From an uncultured SAR116 cluster alpha proteobacterium (GTDB taxonomy: Bacteria > Pseudomonadota > Alphaproteobacteria > Puniceispirillales > Marisalimonadaceae), in contig CACJQK010000013.1 in assembly GCA_902595515.1 (NCBI GenBank), forward strand, positions 1 to 37,334: a DNA stretch of 37,334 nt, read 5' to 3'. The notes beneath the pieces were generated by a model. That model did no database searches and had not been told where the DNA came from. It was given only the letters and a program-made list of their open reading frames with translations. Positions 7,974 through 19,112 of the stretch are shown here, piece by piece (the stretch's first letter is position 1; each line of letters begins with the position of its first letter). The position numbers were made by a program, and so were the translations under genes.

Positions 7974-9104
7974 ATGAAACCAGAAATTATAAATGTTTCT
8001 CTAACAAGAAAATTGAATGATTTATCTTATCCAATATTTGTAGGGAATAATTTATTATCTCAATCTAAGAATATTATAAAACAATTTGTTTATGACCGAA
8101 AAGTTATTTTAATACATGATAATTTTTTTTCGGAAAAGGAAAATAGTAATCATAATTTTGTAGATTTTGTAAAAACAATTAAAAATTTATCAAAATCAAT
8201 TAACCTTATAGGAATTTCCGGAGGAGATAAAACAAAAAATATATCTCAATTAAATCTTATTTTGGAAAAATCTTTATCCTTTGAAATTAGCAGAGATAGT
8301 CTAATCATTGCATTTGGAGGAGGAGTAGTGGGAGATATAGCTGGCTTTGCATCTTCAATACTCTTGAGAGGGTTGGATTATATTCAAATTCCAACGACTT
8401 TATTGTCTCAGGTAGATAGTTCAGTTGGTGGTAAAACGGGTATAAACTCTAGTCAAAGTAAAAATATGATTGGCTCTTTTCATCAACCAATTGCTGTAAT
8501 AGCTGATATAAACATGCTGACAACTCTTCCAAGAAGAGAATTTTTAGCTGGCATGGTAGAAATAATTAAATATGGTCTTATCAAAGATGTTAGTTTTTTT
8601 GAATATCTAGAAAAAAATCATGAAGAAATTTTAAATCTTGATCAATTAAAGTTAAAAAATATAATTTGTATGTCTTGTAAAATTAAATCTTTAATTGTTA
8701 AGAAAGACGAAAAAGAAAATGGGGAAAGAGCCCTTTTAAATCTTGGCCACACTTTTGGTCATGCCATTGAGTCATTTGGAAAATATGATGGAACAATAAT
8801 TCATGGAGAGGCGGTCTCAATTGGAATATGCCTTGCTTTTAAACTTTCAAATAAATTGGGTTTTTGCTCTCAAATTGAAACAACAAGAGTAATTAATCTT
8901 TTAAAAATCTTGAAACTACCTACATCTCTTAAAGATATAAGTATTTCAATAACGACCTCAAAAATGCTAGATAAATTTAAATATGATAAAAAGAATAAAA
9001 ATAATCAGTTGACTTTTATATTAAATGAAAGGATTGGGAAATCTTTTATTAAAAATAATATGGACATTAGTGTTCTAAAAAAATTCTTGGACGAAGAGAT
9101 ATAA
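7974..9104 (+). CDS. aroB: 3-dehydroquinate synthase
   Basis: AroB, 376 residues, converts DAHP to 3-dehydroquinate using NAD and a divalent metal. NAD-binding GGGVVGD is at residues 115-121 and QVDSSVGGKTGIN at 146-158. Metal ligands by family analogy are Glu196 (GMVEIIKYG), His259 (NLGHTFGH) and His277 (IIHGEAVS). Length is normal. The stop codon shares one base with the start of the next gene (TAATG at 9102-9106), so translation is coupled to the CorC-like gene. This order aroK-aroB-corC is a common alphaproteobacterial arrangement with no obvious metabolic logic for the third gene. Confidence 0.97.
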   Translation: MKPEIINVSLTRKLNDLSYPIFVGNNLLSQSKNIIKQFVYDRKVILIHDNFFSEKENSNHNFVDFVKTIKNLSKSINLIGISGGDKTKNISQLNLILEKSLSFEISRDSLIIAFGGGVVGDIAGFASSILLRGLDYIQIPTTLLSQVDSSVGGKTGINSSQSKNMIGSFHQPIAVIADINMLTTLPRREFLAGMVEIIKYGLIKDVSFFEYLEKNHEEILNLDQLKLKNIICMSCKIKSLIVKKDEKENGERALLNLGHTFGHAIESFGKYDGTIIHGEAVSIGICLAFKLSNKLGFCSQIETTRVINLLKILKLPTSLKDISISITTSKMLDKFKYDKKNKNNQLTFILNERIGKSFIKNNMDISVLKKFLDEEI

Positions 9105-10369
9105 TGCCAGATATATTTATATTTTTATTTAACATTCTTTTGTTAATAATTTTATCAGGTTTTTTTTCAAGTTCTGAAACTGCTTTAACGGCCGTATCAG
9201 AAGCAAGAATTCATGAATTGGCTCTTCAAGGAAATAAAAGAGCTATAGCTATAGAAAAAATTTTAGCTAAAAAAGAAAAAATGATTAGCACTATTTTAAT
9301 AGGTAATAATTTAGTAAATATTGTTGCTTCAGTGTATGCAACAAGTTTTGCAATAATTTATTTTGGAGAATTTGATCTTATTTTTGTTACAATTTTATTA
9401 ACAATTGTTCTTGTAATTTTTGCAGAAGTTATTCCAAAAACATATGCCTTTAGCCATGCGGATCAAGTTGCTTTAGGTGTTGCTCCAATTATCAATTTTT
9501 TCATATTTATTTTAACTCCTGCTACATTTATTACAGAACGTTTTGCAAAAATTGTATCAGGTCCAGTTGTAGAAGATGAAGAAGCTAAAACCGAAGAACT
9601 TAGAGGTATGATAAGATTACATGCTGGAAATGAAAGTCGTGGAAGAGAACGTGGTAAGATGATGTCCAGTATGCTTGATATGGATGATGTGACAATAGAA
9701 GCTGTTATGACGCATAGAGGAGCAGTTACTATGATAGACTCAAAAGAAGATCCTGAATTAATTTTTAAAGTTGTAGGTGAGAGTCCCTTCACAAGGATAC
9801 CAATTTATTCAGGAAATCCAGATAATATAATAGGTATTTTGCACGCAAAAGAAGTTTTTAGATATTTGAGAAGGAGGAGTTTTAAAAATGTGAATTCAAT
9901 AAGTTTATCTGAATTAATGATACAACCATACTTTGCACCAGAAACAACATTATTATTTGATCAACTAGAAATATTTAAAACAAGAAGAGAACACTTTGCG
10001 GTTGTGGTAGATGAATACGGTGATTTCAGAGGAATTGTAACACTTGAAGACATCCTAGAGGAAATTGTTGGGGAAATTGACGATGAAACTGATTTAAAGG
10101 TAAAAGGTCTCAAACCTCAGCCTGATGGGTCCTTTATTGTAGATGGCTCGGTAACAATTAGAGACATTAACCGATCTCTTGGATGGTCATTGCCTGATCA
10201 AAATGCGAATACTATTGCAGGCTTAGTACTATATGAATCAAAGACTATACCAGAACCTGGACAAGAATTTAGATTTTTTGATATTAGATTTAGAATACTT
10301 CAAAAAAAGTCTAATTTTATTTCGCAACTGCGTTTGTGGAACGAATTAGGCATAAGAAATATAAATTAA
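9104..10369 (+). CDS. CNNM/CorC-family membrane protein with paired CBS domains
   Basis: A 421-residue HlyC/CorC-family protein. The N-terminal DUF21/CNNM transmembrane domain has hydrophobic segments at about residues 5-20, 61-86, 92-109 and 125-145, including GFFSSSETALTAVSEAR and the FAEVIPKTYAF signature after the third segment. Two CBS domains follow at about 205-265 and 270-325 (HFAVVVDEYGDFRGIVTLEDILEEIVGEI region), then a CorC/HlyC C-terminal domain at about 340-415. Relatives move or sense Mg2+ or Co2+, or aid metal efflux; the haemolysin name is historical. The protein sits in the inner membrane. The start overlaps the aroB stop and the 3' end overlaps bolA by four bases. Confidence 0.9.
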   Translation: MPDIFIFLFNILLLIILSGFFSSSETALTAVSEARIHELALQGNKRAIAIEKILAKKEKMISTILIGNNLVNIVASVYATSFAIIYFGEFDLIFVTILLTIVLVIFAEVIPKTYAFSHADQVALGVAPIINFFIFILTPATFITERFAKIVSGPVVEDEEAKTEELRGMIRLHAGNESRGRERGKMMSSMLDMDDVTIEAVMTHRGAVTMIDSKEDPELIFKVVGESPFTRIPIYSGNPDNIIGILHAKEVFRYLRRRSFKNVNSISLSELMIQPYFAPETTLLFDQLEIFKTRREHFAVVVDEYGDFRGIVTLEDILEEIVGEIDDETDLKVKGLKPQPDGSFIVDGSVTIRDINRSLGWSLPDQNANTIAGLVLYESKTIPEPGQEFRFFDIRFRILQKKSNFISQLRLWNELGIRNIN

Positions 10370-10656
10370 ATATTCTTATACTCTTCAACTGTATAAGTTT
10401 TTATTATAGCAGAATGAAGATCAGATAAAAATTCGTCTTTTAAACTATCGTTAACCATTCTGTGTCTATCAATTCTTTTTTTATCTATAAACCTATCTGA
10501 AACAACAATGATTTCAAAGTGACTTTCAACATTCTCTTTAAAATTCTGATGACCCCTATGTTGTTCTGATACATCTAGAACAGAGTAAAAGTAAGGAGCA
10601 TAACTTTCTGAGATAATTTTTTCAATTTTTAATTTTCTTTTCACAAATAAATCCAA
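10366..10656 (-). CDS. BolA family protein
   Basis: A 96-residue BolA-like protein. The family features are HRGHQNF, SHFEIIVVSDRF with His46, and RHRMVND with His65; these histidines are candidates for iron-sulfur cluster or glutaredoxin contact in known BolA proteins. BolA proteins work with monothiol glutaredoxins in iron-sulfur and redox control. The only glutaredoxin in this window is the dithiol type, so the partner must be elsewhere. The gene is divergent from the J-domain gene 81 bases away and overlaps the corC 3' end by four bases. bolA beside J-domain-cobS-cobT is a recurring alphaproteobacterial neighbourhood. Confidence 0.92.
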   Translation of the reverse strand: MDLFVKRKLKIEKIISESYAPYFYSVLDVSEQHRGHQNFKENVESHFEIIVVSDRFIDKKRIDRHRMVNDSLKDEFLSDLHSAIIKTYTVEEYKNI

Positions 10657-10690
10657 TTTTTATAATTAATCTAAAAAAATAATTCCAATT

Positions 10691-10719
10691 TTGCATGGAT
10701 TACTTCATAATTCTATAAT
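10691..10719 (+). promoter_or_regulatory. Sigma70-type promoter for J-domain gene-cobS-cobT
   Basis: TTGCAT at 10691-10696 and a perfect TATAAT at 10714-10719 are separated by the ideal 17 bases. Transcription would begin near 10726, about 12 bases before the ATG at 10738. It lies in the 81-base divergent gap with bolA. Confidence 0.6.
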
Positions 10720-10737
10720 TAAAAAAAGATTAAAGTT

Positions 10738-11274
10738 ATGTTACATACTAAACAAGATGAAAAAATAGAAAGAATTTGCTCTAATCCAGAATGTAAAGAA
10801 ATAGGTTTATATCCAGCTCCAAAGTCAAGAGACAATCTTAGGGAATATCTGTATTTCTGTATAAATTGTATCAGGGACTTTAATAAATCTTGGAATTATT
10901 TTGAAGGACTCAGCGAAAATGAATTAGAAGTTGAAATAAGAAAATCAGTCACCTGGGATAGACCAAGTTGGAAGTTTGGAACAAAAAATCTAAATTATGA
11001 TTTTGAAAAAGCTTTCAGAGAATTTGAAAATAAAAAAAGTACCCATAACAAAAAAATTATAGATAAAAAGTTGGAGAAAGCTCTTAAAATATTAGGACTT
11101 AACTCAGATTCTAATTTAACAGAAGTAAAAACCAGATATAAATCTCTTGCAAAAAAATGGCATCCTGACGTACAAAATGAAAGTAAATCGAAGAACAAAG
11201 AAGATAAATTTATTAATATAACAAACGCCTATAAAATTATTTTAGAATCATTCACAAAACAAACAAAAAAATAA
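10738..11274 (+). CDS. J-domain protein with N-terminal cysteine quartet
   Basis: A 178-residue protein with a C-terminal J domain (about residues 113-172) carrying the essential His-Pro-Asp at 142-144 (KKWHPDVQ) and the helix RYKSLAKK before it. The N-terminal half has four cysteines, C14 and C19 (CSNPEC) and C41 and C44 (CINC), a plausible zinc site. It should recruit and stimulate DnaK, but lacks the G/F and standard zinc-finger regions of DnaJ, so it is a specialised co-chaperone. It begins the operon with cobS 25 bases downstream, suggesting it helps assemble or deliver clients to the CobS-CobT AAA+/VWA pair. That link is an inference from gene order. Confidence 0.88.
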   Translation: MLHTKQDEKIERICSNPECKEIGLYPAPKSRDNLREYLYFCINCIRDFNKSWNYFEGLSENELEVEIRKSVTWDRPSWKFGTKNLNYDFEKAFREFENKKSTHNKKIIDKKLEKALKILGLNSDSNLTEVKTRYKSLAKKWHPDVQNESKSKNKEDKFINITNAYKIILESFTKQTKK

Positions 11275-11299
11275 TCAAAATACTTTTGGAGATTACATT

Positions 11300-12310
11300 A
11301 TGAACGAAGTCAGTTTAACTAACAACATGGACTTTAATATTGAAACTTTTCCAACTTCTCAAACTTTAGTAATTGATCCAGAAAAAGTTTTTGGATTTAA
11401 ATCAAATATGAAAATAACTGGCTTTAAAGAAAAAACTAAGTTTGTACCTGAAATTGATGAATCTTATTTATTTGACGAAACAACTACAAAAGCAATACTT
11501 GCTGGCTTTTGCTATAATAGAAGAGTTATGATTCAAGGTTACCACGGTACAGGTAAATCAACACATATTGAACAAGTTGCCGCAAGATTAAATTGGCCTT
11601 GTGTAAGAGTAAATTTAGATAGCCATATAAGCCGTTTAGACCTAGTAGGAAAAGATGCCATTGTTTTGGAAAATGGAAAGCAAGTTACAGAATTTAGAGA
11701 AGGTGTATTACCTTGGGCTCTACAAAACCCTGTTGCTATTGTATTTGACGAATATGATGCTGGCAGAGCAGACGTAATGTTTGTTATTCAAAGAGTCTTA
11801 GAAGTTTCAGGAAAACTAACTTTACTTGATAATAATCGAGTTATAAATCCTCATCAGAATTTCAGATTGTTTGCAACTGCTAATACAGTTGGGCTAGGAG
11901 ATACTACAGGATTATATCATGGAACACAACAAATAAATCAAGGCCAAATGGATAGATGGTCTATTGTTTCAACCTTAAATTATTTACCAATTGAAGCAGA
12001 AGAAGAGATTATTTTATCTAAAGTTCCTAATTTCAAAAATAAAAATGGAAAAGAAACTATTAAATCTATGGTTTCTATAGCTAATTTAACTAGAAATGGA
12101 TTTATGTCTGGTGATCTTTCTACTGTAATGTCTCCTAGAACAGTTATAACATGGGCAGAAAACACAAATATTATTGAAGATATTGATTTAGCTTTCAAGC
12201 TAACTTTTTTTAATAAATGCGATGAAATGGAGAGGCCAATTTTATCAGAATATTATCAAAGATGTTTTGGAAGAGAATTAATTAAAGTTGAAAAAAGTAT
12301 AGACACTTAA
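11300..12310 (+). CDS. cobS: CobS, AAA+ ATPase subunit of aerobic cobaltochelatase (or homologue)
   Basis: A 336-residue MoxR-type AAA+ ATPase closely matching CobS. Walker A is GYHGTGKS (80-87), Walker B is VAIVFDE (145-151), and [10 protein letters not shown] plus the later SPRTVI give sensor-like motifs. CobS and CobT form the ATP-driven motor that, with CobN, inserts cobalt into hydrogenobyrinate a,c-diamide. The ATG at 11300 has a good ribosome site, GGAG eight bases upstream. cobT starts eight bases after the stop. No cobN or other corrin-ring gene is in the window, so a cobalt-chelating role is unproven; many alphaproteobacteria keep this cobST pair away from the cob cluster. Confidence 0.93.
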   Translation: MNEVSLTNNMDFNIETFPTSQTLVIDPEKVFGFKSNMKITGFKEKTKFVPEIDESYLFDETTTKAILAGFCYNRRVMIQGYHGTGKSTHIEQVAARLNWPCVRVNLDSHISRLDLVGKDAIVLENGKQVTEFREGVLPWALQNPVAIVFDEYDAGRADVMFVIQRVLEVSGKLTLLDNNRVINPHQNFRLFATANTVGLGDTTGLYHGTQQINQGQMDRWSIVSTLNYLPIEAEEEIILSKVPNFKNKNGKETIKSMVSIANLTRNGFMSGDLSTVMSPRTVITWAENTNIIEDIDLAFKLTFFNKCDEMERPILSEYYQRCFGRELIKVEKSIDT

Positions 12311-12318
12311 AACTTATA

Positions 12319-14142
12319 ATGACCAAGAATTCACAAAACACTAAATTCCAAAATGCGACTGCATCAACTTTAAAAGCAATTTCTGGAAATATGGTTGAAG
12401 AAAGAGAAATCAAATTTTCTGGATCTACAAGCTATTTATCATCTAAAGAAGTCAGATTACCAATTATATCAAAAGAATTGGATGATAAAGAATTATTTAA
12501 ATTAAGAGGTGAGGCAGATAAAATTGCTCTTAAGATTAAGTACCATGATCCTGTTTTACATAATAAGTATATACCATCTTCAGATTTATCATCCCAAATT
12601 TTTCAGTTAGCAGAGGAATCTAGAATTGAAGCTATCGGATCCAAAAATCTTCTAGGTATAAAGAAAAACTTACAAAATTTAGTTGTTGAAAAATTTAAAG
12701 AAACAATTCTACCTGTTCCAGGTGGAGAAGATAAGGAAGCTTTAGTAAATGCTTTGTACTTAGTTATAAGAGAAAAAATTACTGGCTCTAACTCCCCTCC
12801 AAACACATCTGTTTCTCTTGAGAAATGGCGACCTTGGATTAATAACAAAATTGGTAATCTTCTAAACCAACTTGCAGAAAATACTACTAATCAAGAAGTT
12901 TTTGCAAAATATACAAATCAATTGTTATCAGCATTACATGCGGATATTGGAGAAAGAGATCCCAATAATGACGGTGAAAACGAGGATACTGAAGACAACA
13001 ATCCTGATGAAAATGAAGAAAACGATTCATCTGCAGAAAGTGAAAGTGATAATGATGAAGATGCCGGATTAGATAGTAGTAGCGATGCCCAAGACAATGA
13101 TCAAGAAATACAAGGTGAAACTCAAGATGCTGATGCTGACAATGAAGATGGAGAGAGTGAGGGTGAAATCGTTCCTAATCCTTTGTCAGGGGATAACATA
13201 GGTAAAAATAATATTAATTATAATTATCAAGTCTTTTCTACCAAGTACGACGAAACCGTCAATGCTACAGAGTTATGTGAAGAAGACGAACTTAGTCGAC
13301 TAAGAGGGACACTTGATAAACAACTTGAAAATCTTCAAGGTGCTATAGCTAGATTGGCTAATAAACTTCAAAGAAAATTACAAGCCAAACAGAATAGATC
13401 CTGGAACTTTGATCTTGAAGAAGGAATGTTAGATGCATCAAAATTAGCTAGAGTAATTACTCAACCATTATTCCCACTTTCTTATAAGCAGGAAAAAGAC
13501 ATGAAATTTAGAGATACGATAGTGACTTTGCTAATAGATAATTCTGGGTCAATGAGAGGAAGGCCTATAACCATTGCAGCAATTTGCGCTGACATTATGG
13601 CTAGAACACTTGAAAGATGTGGAGTCAAGGTTGAAATCTTAGGTTTCACCACAAAAGCATGGAAGGGTGGTCAATCCCGGGAACAATGGATAAATGAAGG
13701 TAAACCAACTTATCCTGGAAGATTAAATGACTTAAGACATATAATTTATAAACCAGCAGACGCACCATGGAGAAGAGCAAAAAATTCGCTTGGATTAATG
13801 CTTAGAGAGGGTATTTTAAAGGAGAACATAGATGGTGAGGCATTAATATGGGCACATGAGCGACTATTAGGTAGAGTTGAAGATAGAAAAATCCTTATGG
13901 TCATAAGCGATGGTGCGCCCGTTGACGATACTACACTTTCTTCTAATAGCGGCAATTACTTAGAACTTCATCTGAAACAGGTAATCTCATTTATTGAAAA
14001 TAGGTCACCCGTAGAATTAGTTGCAATTGGTATTGGTCACGACGTTACCCGTTATTATGATAAAGCAGTAACTCTTACTGATGCTGAGCAATTGGGTGGA
14101 GCTGTTACTGAACAGCTAGCTGATTTGTTCAATGAAGAATGA
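12319..14142 (+). CDS. cobT: CobT, VWA-domain cobaltochelatase subunit (or homologue)
   Basis: A 607-residue CobT. The N-terminal helical region (about 1-210) is followed by a highly acidic Asp/Glu/Asn/Ser-rich linker at 215-283, then a second helical part and a C-terminal von Willebrand A domain. The MIDAS metal site is intact: D407-N-S409-G-S411, followed by [19 protein letters not shown] and [15 protein letters not shown] are strong CobT signatures. It partners with the CobS ATPase in cobalt insertion or in another AAA+/VWA remodelling job. The stop is two bases from the rpmB stop on the other strand. Confidence 0.94.
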   Translation: MTKNSQNTKFQNATASTLKAISGNMVEEREIKFSGSTSYLSSKEVRLPIISKELDDKELFKLRGEADKIALKIKYHDPVLHNKYIPSSDLSSQIFQLAEESRIEAIGSKNLLGIKKNLQNLVVEKFKETILPVPGGEDKEALVNALYLVIREKITGSNSPPNTSVSLEKWRPWINNKIGNLLNQLAENTTNQEVFAKYTNQLLSALHADIGERDPNNDGENEDTEDNNPDENEENDSSAESESDNDEDAGLDSSSDAQDNDQEIQGETQDADADNEDGESEGEIVPNPLSGDNIGKNNINYNYQVFSTKYDETVNATELCEEDELSRLRGTLDKQLENLQGAIARLANKLQRKLQAKQNRSWNFDLEEGMLDASKLARVITQPLFPLSYKQEKDMKFRDTIVTLLIDNSGSMRGRPITIAAICADIMARTLERCGVKVEILGFTTKAWKGGQSREQWINEGKPTYPGRLNDLRHIIYKPADAPWRRAKNSLGLMLREGILKENIDGEALIWAHERLLGRVEDRKILMVISDGAPVDDTTLSSNSGNYLELHLKQVISFIENRSPVELVAIGIGHDVTRYYDKAVTLTDAEQLGGAVTEQLADLFNEE

Positions 14143-14144
14143 TA

Positions 14145-14447
14145 TTAAGAAGAGCTAACTTCTTTTTTTAAATTTTTTTGAATAGATTTTTTAATTGCTA
14201 TAGCTTGAGGTGCTAAAATCATATTACTTGTCTTTGATAAGTAATCATCTAAACCACCATTTTTTTCGACAGACTTTAGAGCTCTTACAGATACTTTCAT
14301 ACTAATGAATTTATCTAAGGACTTACTAAAAAACTTAACATTTTGAAGATTAGGTAAAAATTTTCTTTTGGTTTTATTTTTTGCATGACTAACGTTGTTA
14401 CCACTCATAACACTTTTACCTGAAATTTCACAAACTCTAGACATCAT
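14145..14447 (-). CDS. rpmB: 50S ribosomal protein L28
   Basis: Ribosomal protein L28, 100 residues from the first ATG. MSRVCEISGKSVMSGNNVSHAKNKTKRKF is the standard L28 N-terminus, here reported as the run from residue 2; the rest, with VSVRALKSVEKNGGLDDYL, matches the longer alphaproteobacterial version. Two ATGs are adjacent: GAGG at 14451-14454 is only three bases from the first (14447) and six from the second (14444), so the second is the likelier start. It is a monocistronic unit with its own strong promoter at 14471-14499 and faces cobT tail to tail. Confidence 0.97.
   Translation of the reverse strand: MMSRVCEISGKSVMSGNNVSHAKNKTKRKFLPNLQNVKFFSKSLDKFISMKVSVRALKSVEKNGGLDDYLSKTSNMILAPQAIAIKKSIQKNLKKEVSSS
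14147..14169 (+). terminator. Weak intrinsic terminator after cobT
   Basis: AAGAAG (14147-14152), a six-base loop, then CTTCTT (14159-14164) running into a T tract to 14169. The stem is only six pairs with two G-C, and it lies inside the 3' end of rpmB, so function is uncertain. Confidence 0.4.
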
Positions 14448-14470
14448 ATACCTCGAAATTAATCTAGTGA

Positions 14471-14499
14471 CTTATAAGATAGCAAGCCTTGAAGGTCAA
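14471..14499 (-). promoter_or_regulatory. Sigma70-type promoter for rpmB
   Basis: On the minus strand TTGACC (14499-14494) and TATAAG (14476-14471) are separated by exactly 17 bases. It leads into rpmB about 24-27 bases downstream, as expected for a strongly expressed ribosomal protein gene. Confidence 0.6.
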
Positions 14500-14517
14500 G
14501 TTAAATGGTAAAGGAAT

Positions 14518-15642
14518 CTAATTTTTATGATTTTTAAAACCATTAATTGCAACATTCATAGCTTCTTTGGGATTGTCAATAACACCAATTATATCAAAAA
14601 TATTTTTTATATTATCTCTTTTCATTAATTTCAATATGCCACTTATTATTTGATTTGCAACTAAAGGACCTTCAAATGTTAGAGAAGAATATAATTGGAC
14701 TAAATGTGCTCCACACAAAATTTTTACATATGCAGTTTTACTATCCGATACTCCACCAGCTGCAATTAAAAATAATTTATAATTATTATTTTTAATTATT
14801 TTGTTAGCTTGTGATAAAATATCTGTAGATTTTTTAAATAATGGCTTTCCAGACAAACCTCCTAATTCATTAGATCTTTTTGATTTTAGATTACTTGATC
14901 TATCTAACGTCGTATTGGAGATGATCAACCCAAAAATTTTTTGCGAATAAGCTGTTTCAATAATAGATTTCAATGTCTTTTTATTTACATCTGGAGCAAT
15001 CTTCAAAAAAATTGGCAATTTTTTATTAAGAGTTTTGGATGTAGCAATCCCCTCCTTCACAAAATTGATAACTTTTTCTAAATTCTCCTTATTTTGAAAC
15101 TCTCTTAAATTAGGTGTGTTAGGGGAAGATACATTTATAGAAATATAGTCGGCAAACTTCGATAAGTTTTTAGCCAGCACTTTATAATCACTAAACCTGT
15201 CCTTACTATCTTTGTTGGGGCCAATATTAATTCCAACAAGAAAATCACTTCCTACTGGTAGTTTTTTTCTATAATGCGCTAAATTTTTTTTAGCTTGTAA
15301 CATTCCTGAATTGTTAAAACCATTTCGATTTATTATAGCTTTATCTTTTTCTAACCTAAAAATTCTTGGTTTTGGATTTCCATATTGGGGCCTTGGCGTA
15401 ATAGTACCAACTTCAGTGAAACCAAAGTTCAAAAAATGAATTTTGTTCATTACTTCTGCATTTTTATCAAACCCAGCAGCAACGCCAAGTAAATTTTTAC
15501 AAATCAAATCACCAAGGTTAACTGGAATTACACTTTGATTTAATCTTGGATGCAAACCAATTTTCAAGAATTTAATGGTTAGTTTATGAGCAATTTCTGG
15601 ATCAAGTTTTCTTACAAAAAAAGTAATAAATTTCCATATCAT
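14518..15642 (-). CDS. pyrD: Dihydroorotate dehydrogenase, class 2 (quinone-linked)
   Basis: PyrD oxidises dihydroorotate to orotate in pyrimidine synthesis and passes electrons to quinone. At 374 residues it has the N-terminal membrane-associating helices of class 2 (IWKFITFFVRKLDPEIAH region), followed by the FMN barrel: GVAAGFDKNAE, NRNGFNNSGM, GINIGPNKDS, and NVSSPNTPNLREFQ containing the class 2 catalytic serine. The phosphate-binding AAGGVSD and VQLYSSLTFEGP near the C-terminus complete the match. It sits at the inner-membrane surface. It begins five bases after the lysS stop and is likely cotranscribed with it. Confidence 0.97.
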   Translation of the reverse strand: MIWKFITFFVRKLDPEIAHKLTIKFLKIGLHPRLNQSVIPVNLGDLICKNLLGVAAGFDKNAEVMNKIHFLNFGFTEVGTITPRPQYGNPKPRIFRLEKDKAIINRNGFNNSGMLQAKKNLAHYRKKLPVGSDFLVGINIGPNKDSKDRFSDYKVLAKNLSKFADYISINVSSPNTPNLREFQNKENLEKVINFVKEGIATSKTLNKKLPIFLKIAPDVNKKTLKSIIETAYSQKIFGLIISNTTLDRSSNLKSKRSNELGGLSGKPLFKKSTDILSQANKIIKNNNYKLFLIAAGGVSDSKTAYVKILCGAHLVQLYSSLTFEGPLVANQIISGILKLMKRDNIKNIFDIIGVIDNPKEAMNVAINGFKNHKN

Positions 15643-15647
15643 TTTAT

Positions 15648-17249
15648 CTATTCTTTAACTAATTTACCTAATATAACGTTTTCTAATAATTTTATAGTTG
15701 ATTTAATGCCATAGAGTTTTATAAAACTTCCCATTCTAGGTCCTTCAGATTGCCCTAAAACAGTCTCATACAAACCTTTAAACCATTCACGTAAATTTTC
15801 GTATTCAAGTTTTTTTCCAACTGCAAATACTATAGCTTGAATATCGTCAGAAGTTGTTTCATTATTTAATGTTGATAAAGTGCTAATTAATTCAGTAATA
15901 CCTTTTCTCTCTTTTTCATTTGGTAACCTATACTTCTTATGAGGTTCAATTTTTTCTTTATAATAATTAACTGCTAAATCAATTAAATCATCTAATTCTT
16001 TAGTTCTTTTTGAATTGGGTGAGTAGGTTTTAACATATCCCCACACTATATCTGGATCACTTGCATAACATACAGACACTAAATTTAACAATAAAGTATA
16101 TGTAACTGGAAGATTATTAAATTTTGGTGAACCTTTATGTAAATGCCATACTGGGTTATCAATTTTTTCACGAGCATCTTGCTCATTATATTTTTTCAAA
16201 TGTGAAAAATATTCATCAGTTGTTTTTGGTATTACATCGAAAAAAAGCCTTTTAGCTCTTTTTGGATTTGTATACATAAATAAGCTCAAGGACTCAGATG
16301 AACCATATCTCAACCATTCCTCAATTGATAATCCATTGCCTTTCGATTTAGAAATTTTTTCACCGTTATTATCTAGAAACAGTTCGTATGAAAAACCTGA
16401 TGGAGGAGTTCCTCCAAGAACTCTTAGGATTTTGCTGGATAAAGTAACACTTTCAGATAAATCTTTTCCTGACATCTCATAATCTACACCTAAGGAAAAC
16501 CATCGCATTGCCCAATCACACTTCCACTGCAACTTGCATGATCCACCAAGAATAGAAACAGTAACTAATTCTTTAGTATCTTGGTCAATATAACTTACAG
16601 TATTATTTTTAGTATTGATTGAAGTTATGTTAACTTGCAAAACTTTACCAGATTTTGGGCAGACTGGAAGAAACGGGCTATAAGTTTTTTTACGATCTTC
16701 GCCTAAAGTAGGCAAAATTATATTTTTTATTTTATCGTAATTTAATAAAATTTTTTTGAGTGCCTCATCAAATTTACCACTTTTATAACACTCTGTAGCT
16801 GAAACAAATTCATATTCAAAATTAAAGTGGTCTAAAAATTCCTGTAATTTATGGTTATTATGATCACCAAAGCTATTAAATTTTTCAAAAGGATCAGGTA
16901 CACTGGTTAAAGGATGTTCAATAAATTTCTCAAGTAAATTTTTGTTAGGAACATTTTCTGGAATTTTACGAAAGCCATCCATATCGTCTGAAAAACATAT
17001 TAACTTTGTGTTTCTCTCAGTTAAAACTTCAAATGCATTACGTACAATGTTAGTCCTCGCAACTTCACCAAATGTTCCAATATGAGGAAGTCCTGAAGGT
17101 CCATATCCAGTCTCAAATAGAACAGGGGTGTTGTTATTTTTAGGAGCAGAAATCTCAATTTTATCTATTCTATCCCTCAAATTTCTGGCTTCAACAAAAG
17201 GCCAAGCATTGGATTTCTCTGCAAATTTTTTAATCTCTGATTTTTCCAT
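15648..17249 (-). CDS. lysS: Class I lysyl-tRNA synthetase
   Basis: A 533-residue class I (archaeal-type, LysK) lysyl-tRNA synthetase, the form used by most alphaproteobacteria in place of the class II enzyme. The HIGH motif is PHIGT at 55-59 inside GPSGLPHIGTFGE; the KMSKS motif is KISKS at 298-302 (KISKSKGNGLS). Zinc/substrate-region cysteines appear in PVCPKSGKV and LQWKCDWAMRW. The C-terminal anticodon-binding helical region includes the LYETVLGQSEGPRMG signature. No second lysine enzyme is visible in the window. pyrD follows after five bases. A groEL terminator separates it from groEL upstream, so it likely has its own promoter in the AT-rich gap 17250-17324, where I see no confident match. 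Confidence 0.96.
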   Translation of the reverse strand: MEKSEIKKFAEKSNAWPFVEARNLRDRIDKIEISAPKNNNTPVLFETGYGPSGLPHIGTFGEVARTNIVRNAFEVLTERNTKLICFSDDMDGFRKIPENVPNKNLLEKFIEHPLTSVPDPFEKFNSFGDHNNHKLQEFLDHFNFEYEFVSATECYKSGKFDEALKKILLNYDKIKNIILPTLGEDRKKTYSPFLPVCPKSGKVLQVNITSINTKNNTVSYIDQDTKELVTVSILGGSCKLQWKCDWAMRWFSLGVDYEMSGKDLSESVTLSSKILRVLGGTPPSGFSYELFLDNNGEKISKSKGNGLSIEEWLRYGSSESLSLFMYTNPKRAKRLFFDVIPKTTDEYFSHLKKYNEQDAREKIDNPVWHLHKGSPKFNNLPVTYTLLLNLVSVCYASDPDIVWGYVKTYSPNSKRTKELDDLIDLAVNYYKEKIEPHKKYRLPNEKERKGITELISTLSTLNNETTSDDIQAIVFAVGKKLEYENLREWFKGLYETVLGQSEGPRMGSFIKLYGIKSTIKLLENVILGKLVKE

Positions 17250-17324
17250 AACTTAATTTTAAATATTTTTTTTTATTGCTATATGAGTTAATAATAGTAA
17301 GCAACAAATAATCAAATAATTAAC

Positions 17325-17362
17325 AAAAAAAAACACCCCTAACTAATAAAGCTAGAGGTGTT
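17325..17362 (-). terminator. Intrinsic terminator of groESL
   Basis: On the minus strand AACACCTCTA (17362-17353), an 11-base loop, then TAGGGGTGTT (17341-17332) form a 10-pair stem with one U-G pair, followed by an unbroken T run to 17325. It lies about 22 bases after the groEL stop. This is the clearest terminator in the window. Confidence 0.9.
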
Positions 17363-17384
17363 AAAATAATAAAGTAGAGCAGAA

Positions 17385-19073
<1,689 letters not shown>

Positions 19074-19112
19074 TCAAATTATAAAGTAATTATTATCTCT
19101 TAGACAGAATAA

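Noticed and set aside
12872-13072. A plus-strand frame rich in Met, Lys and Ile in another frame of cobT
   Set aside because: It is an out-of-frame reading of the acidic CobT linker.
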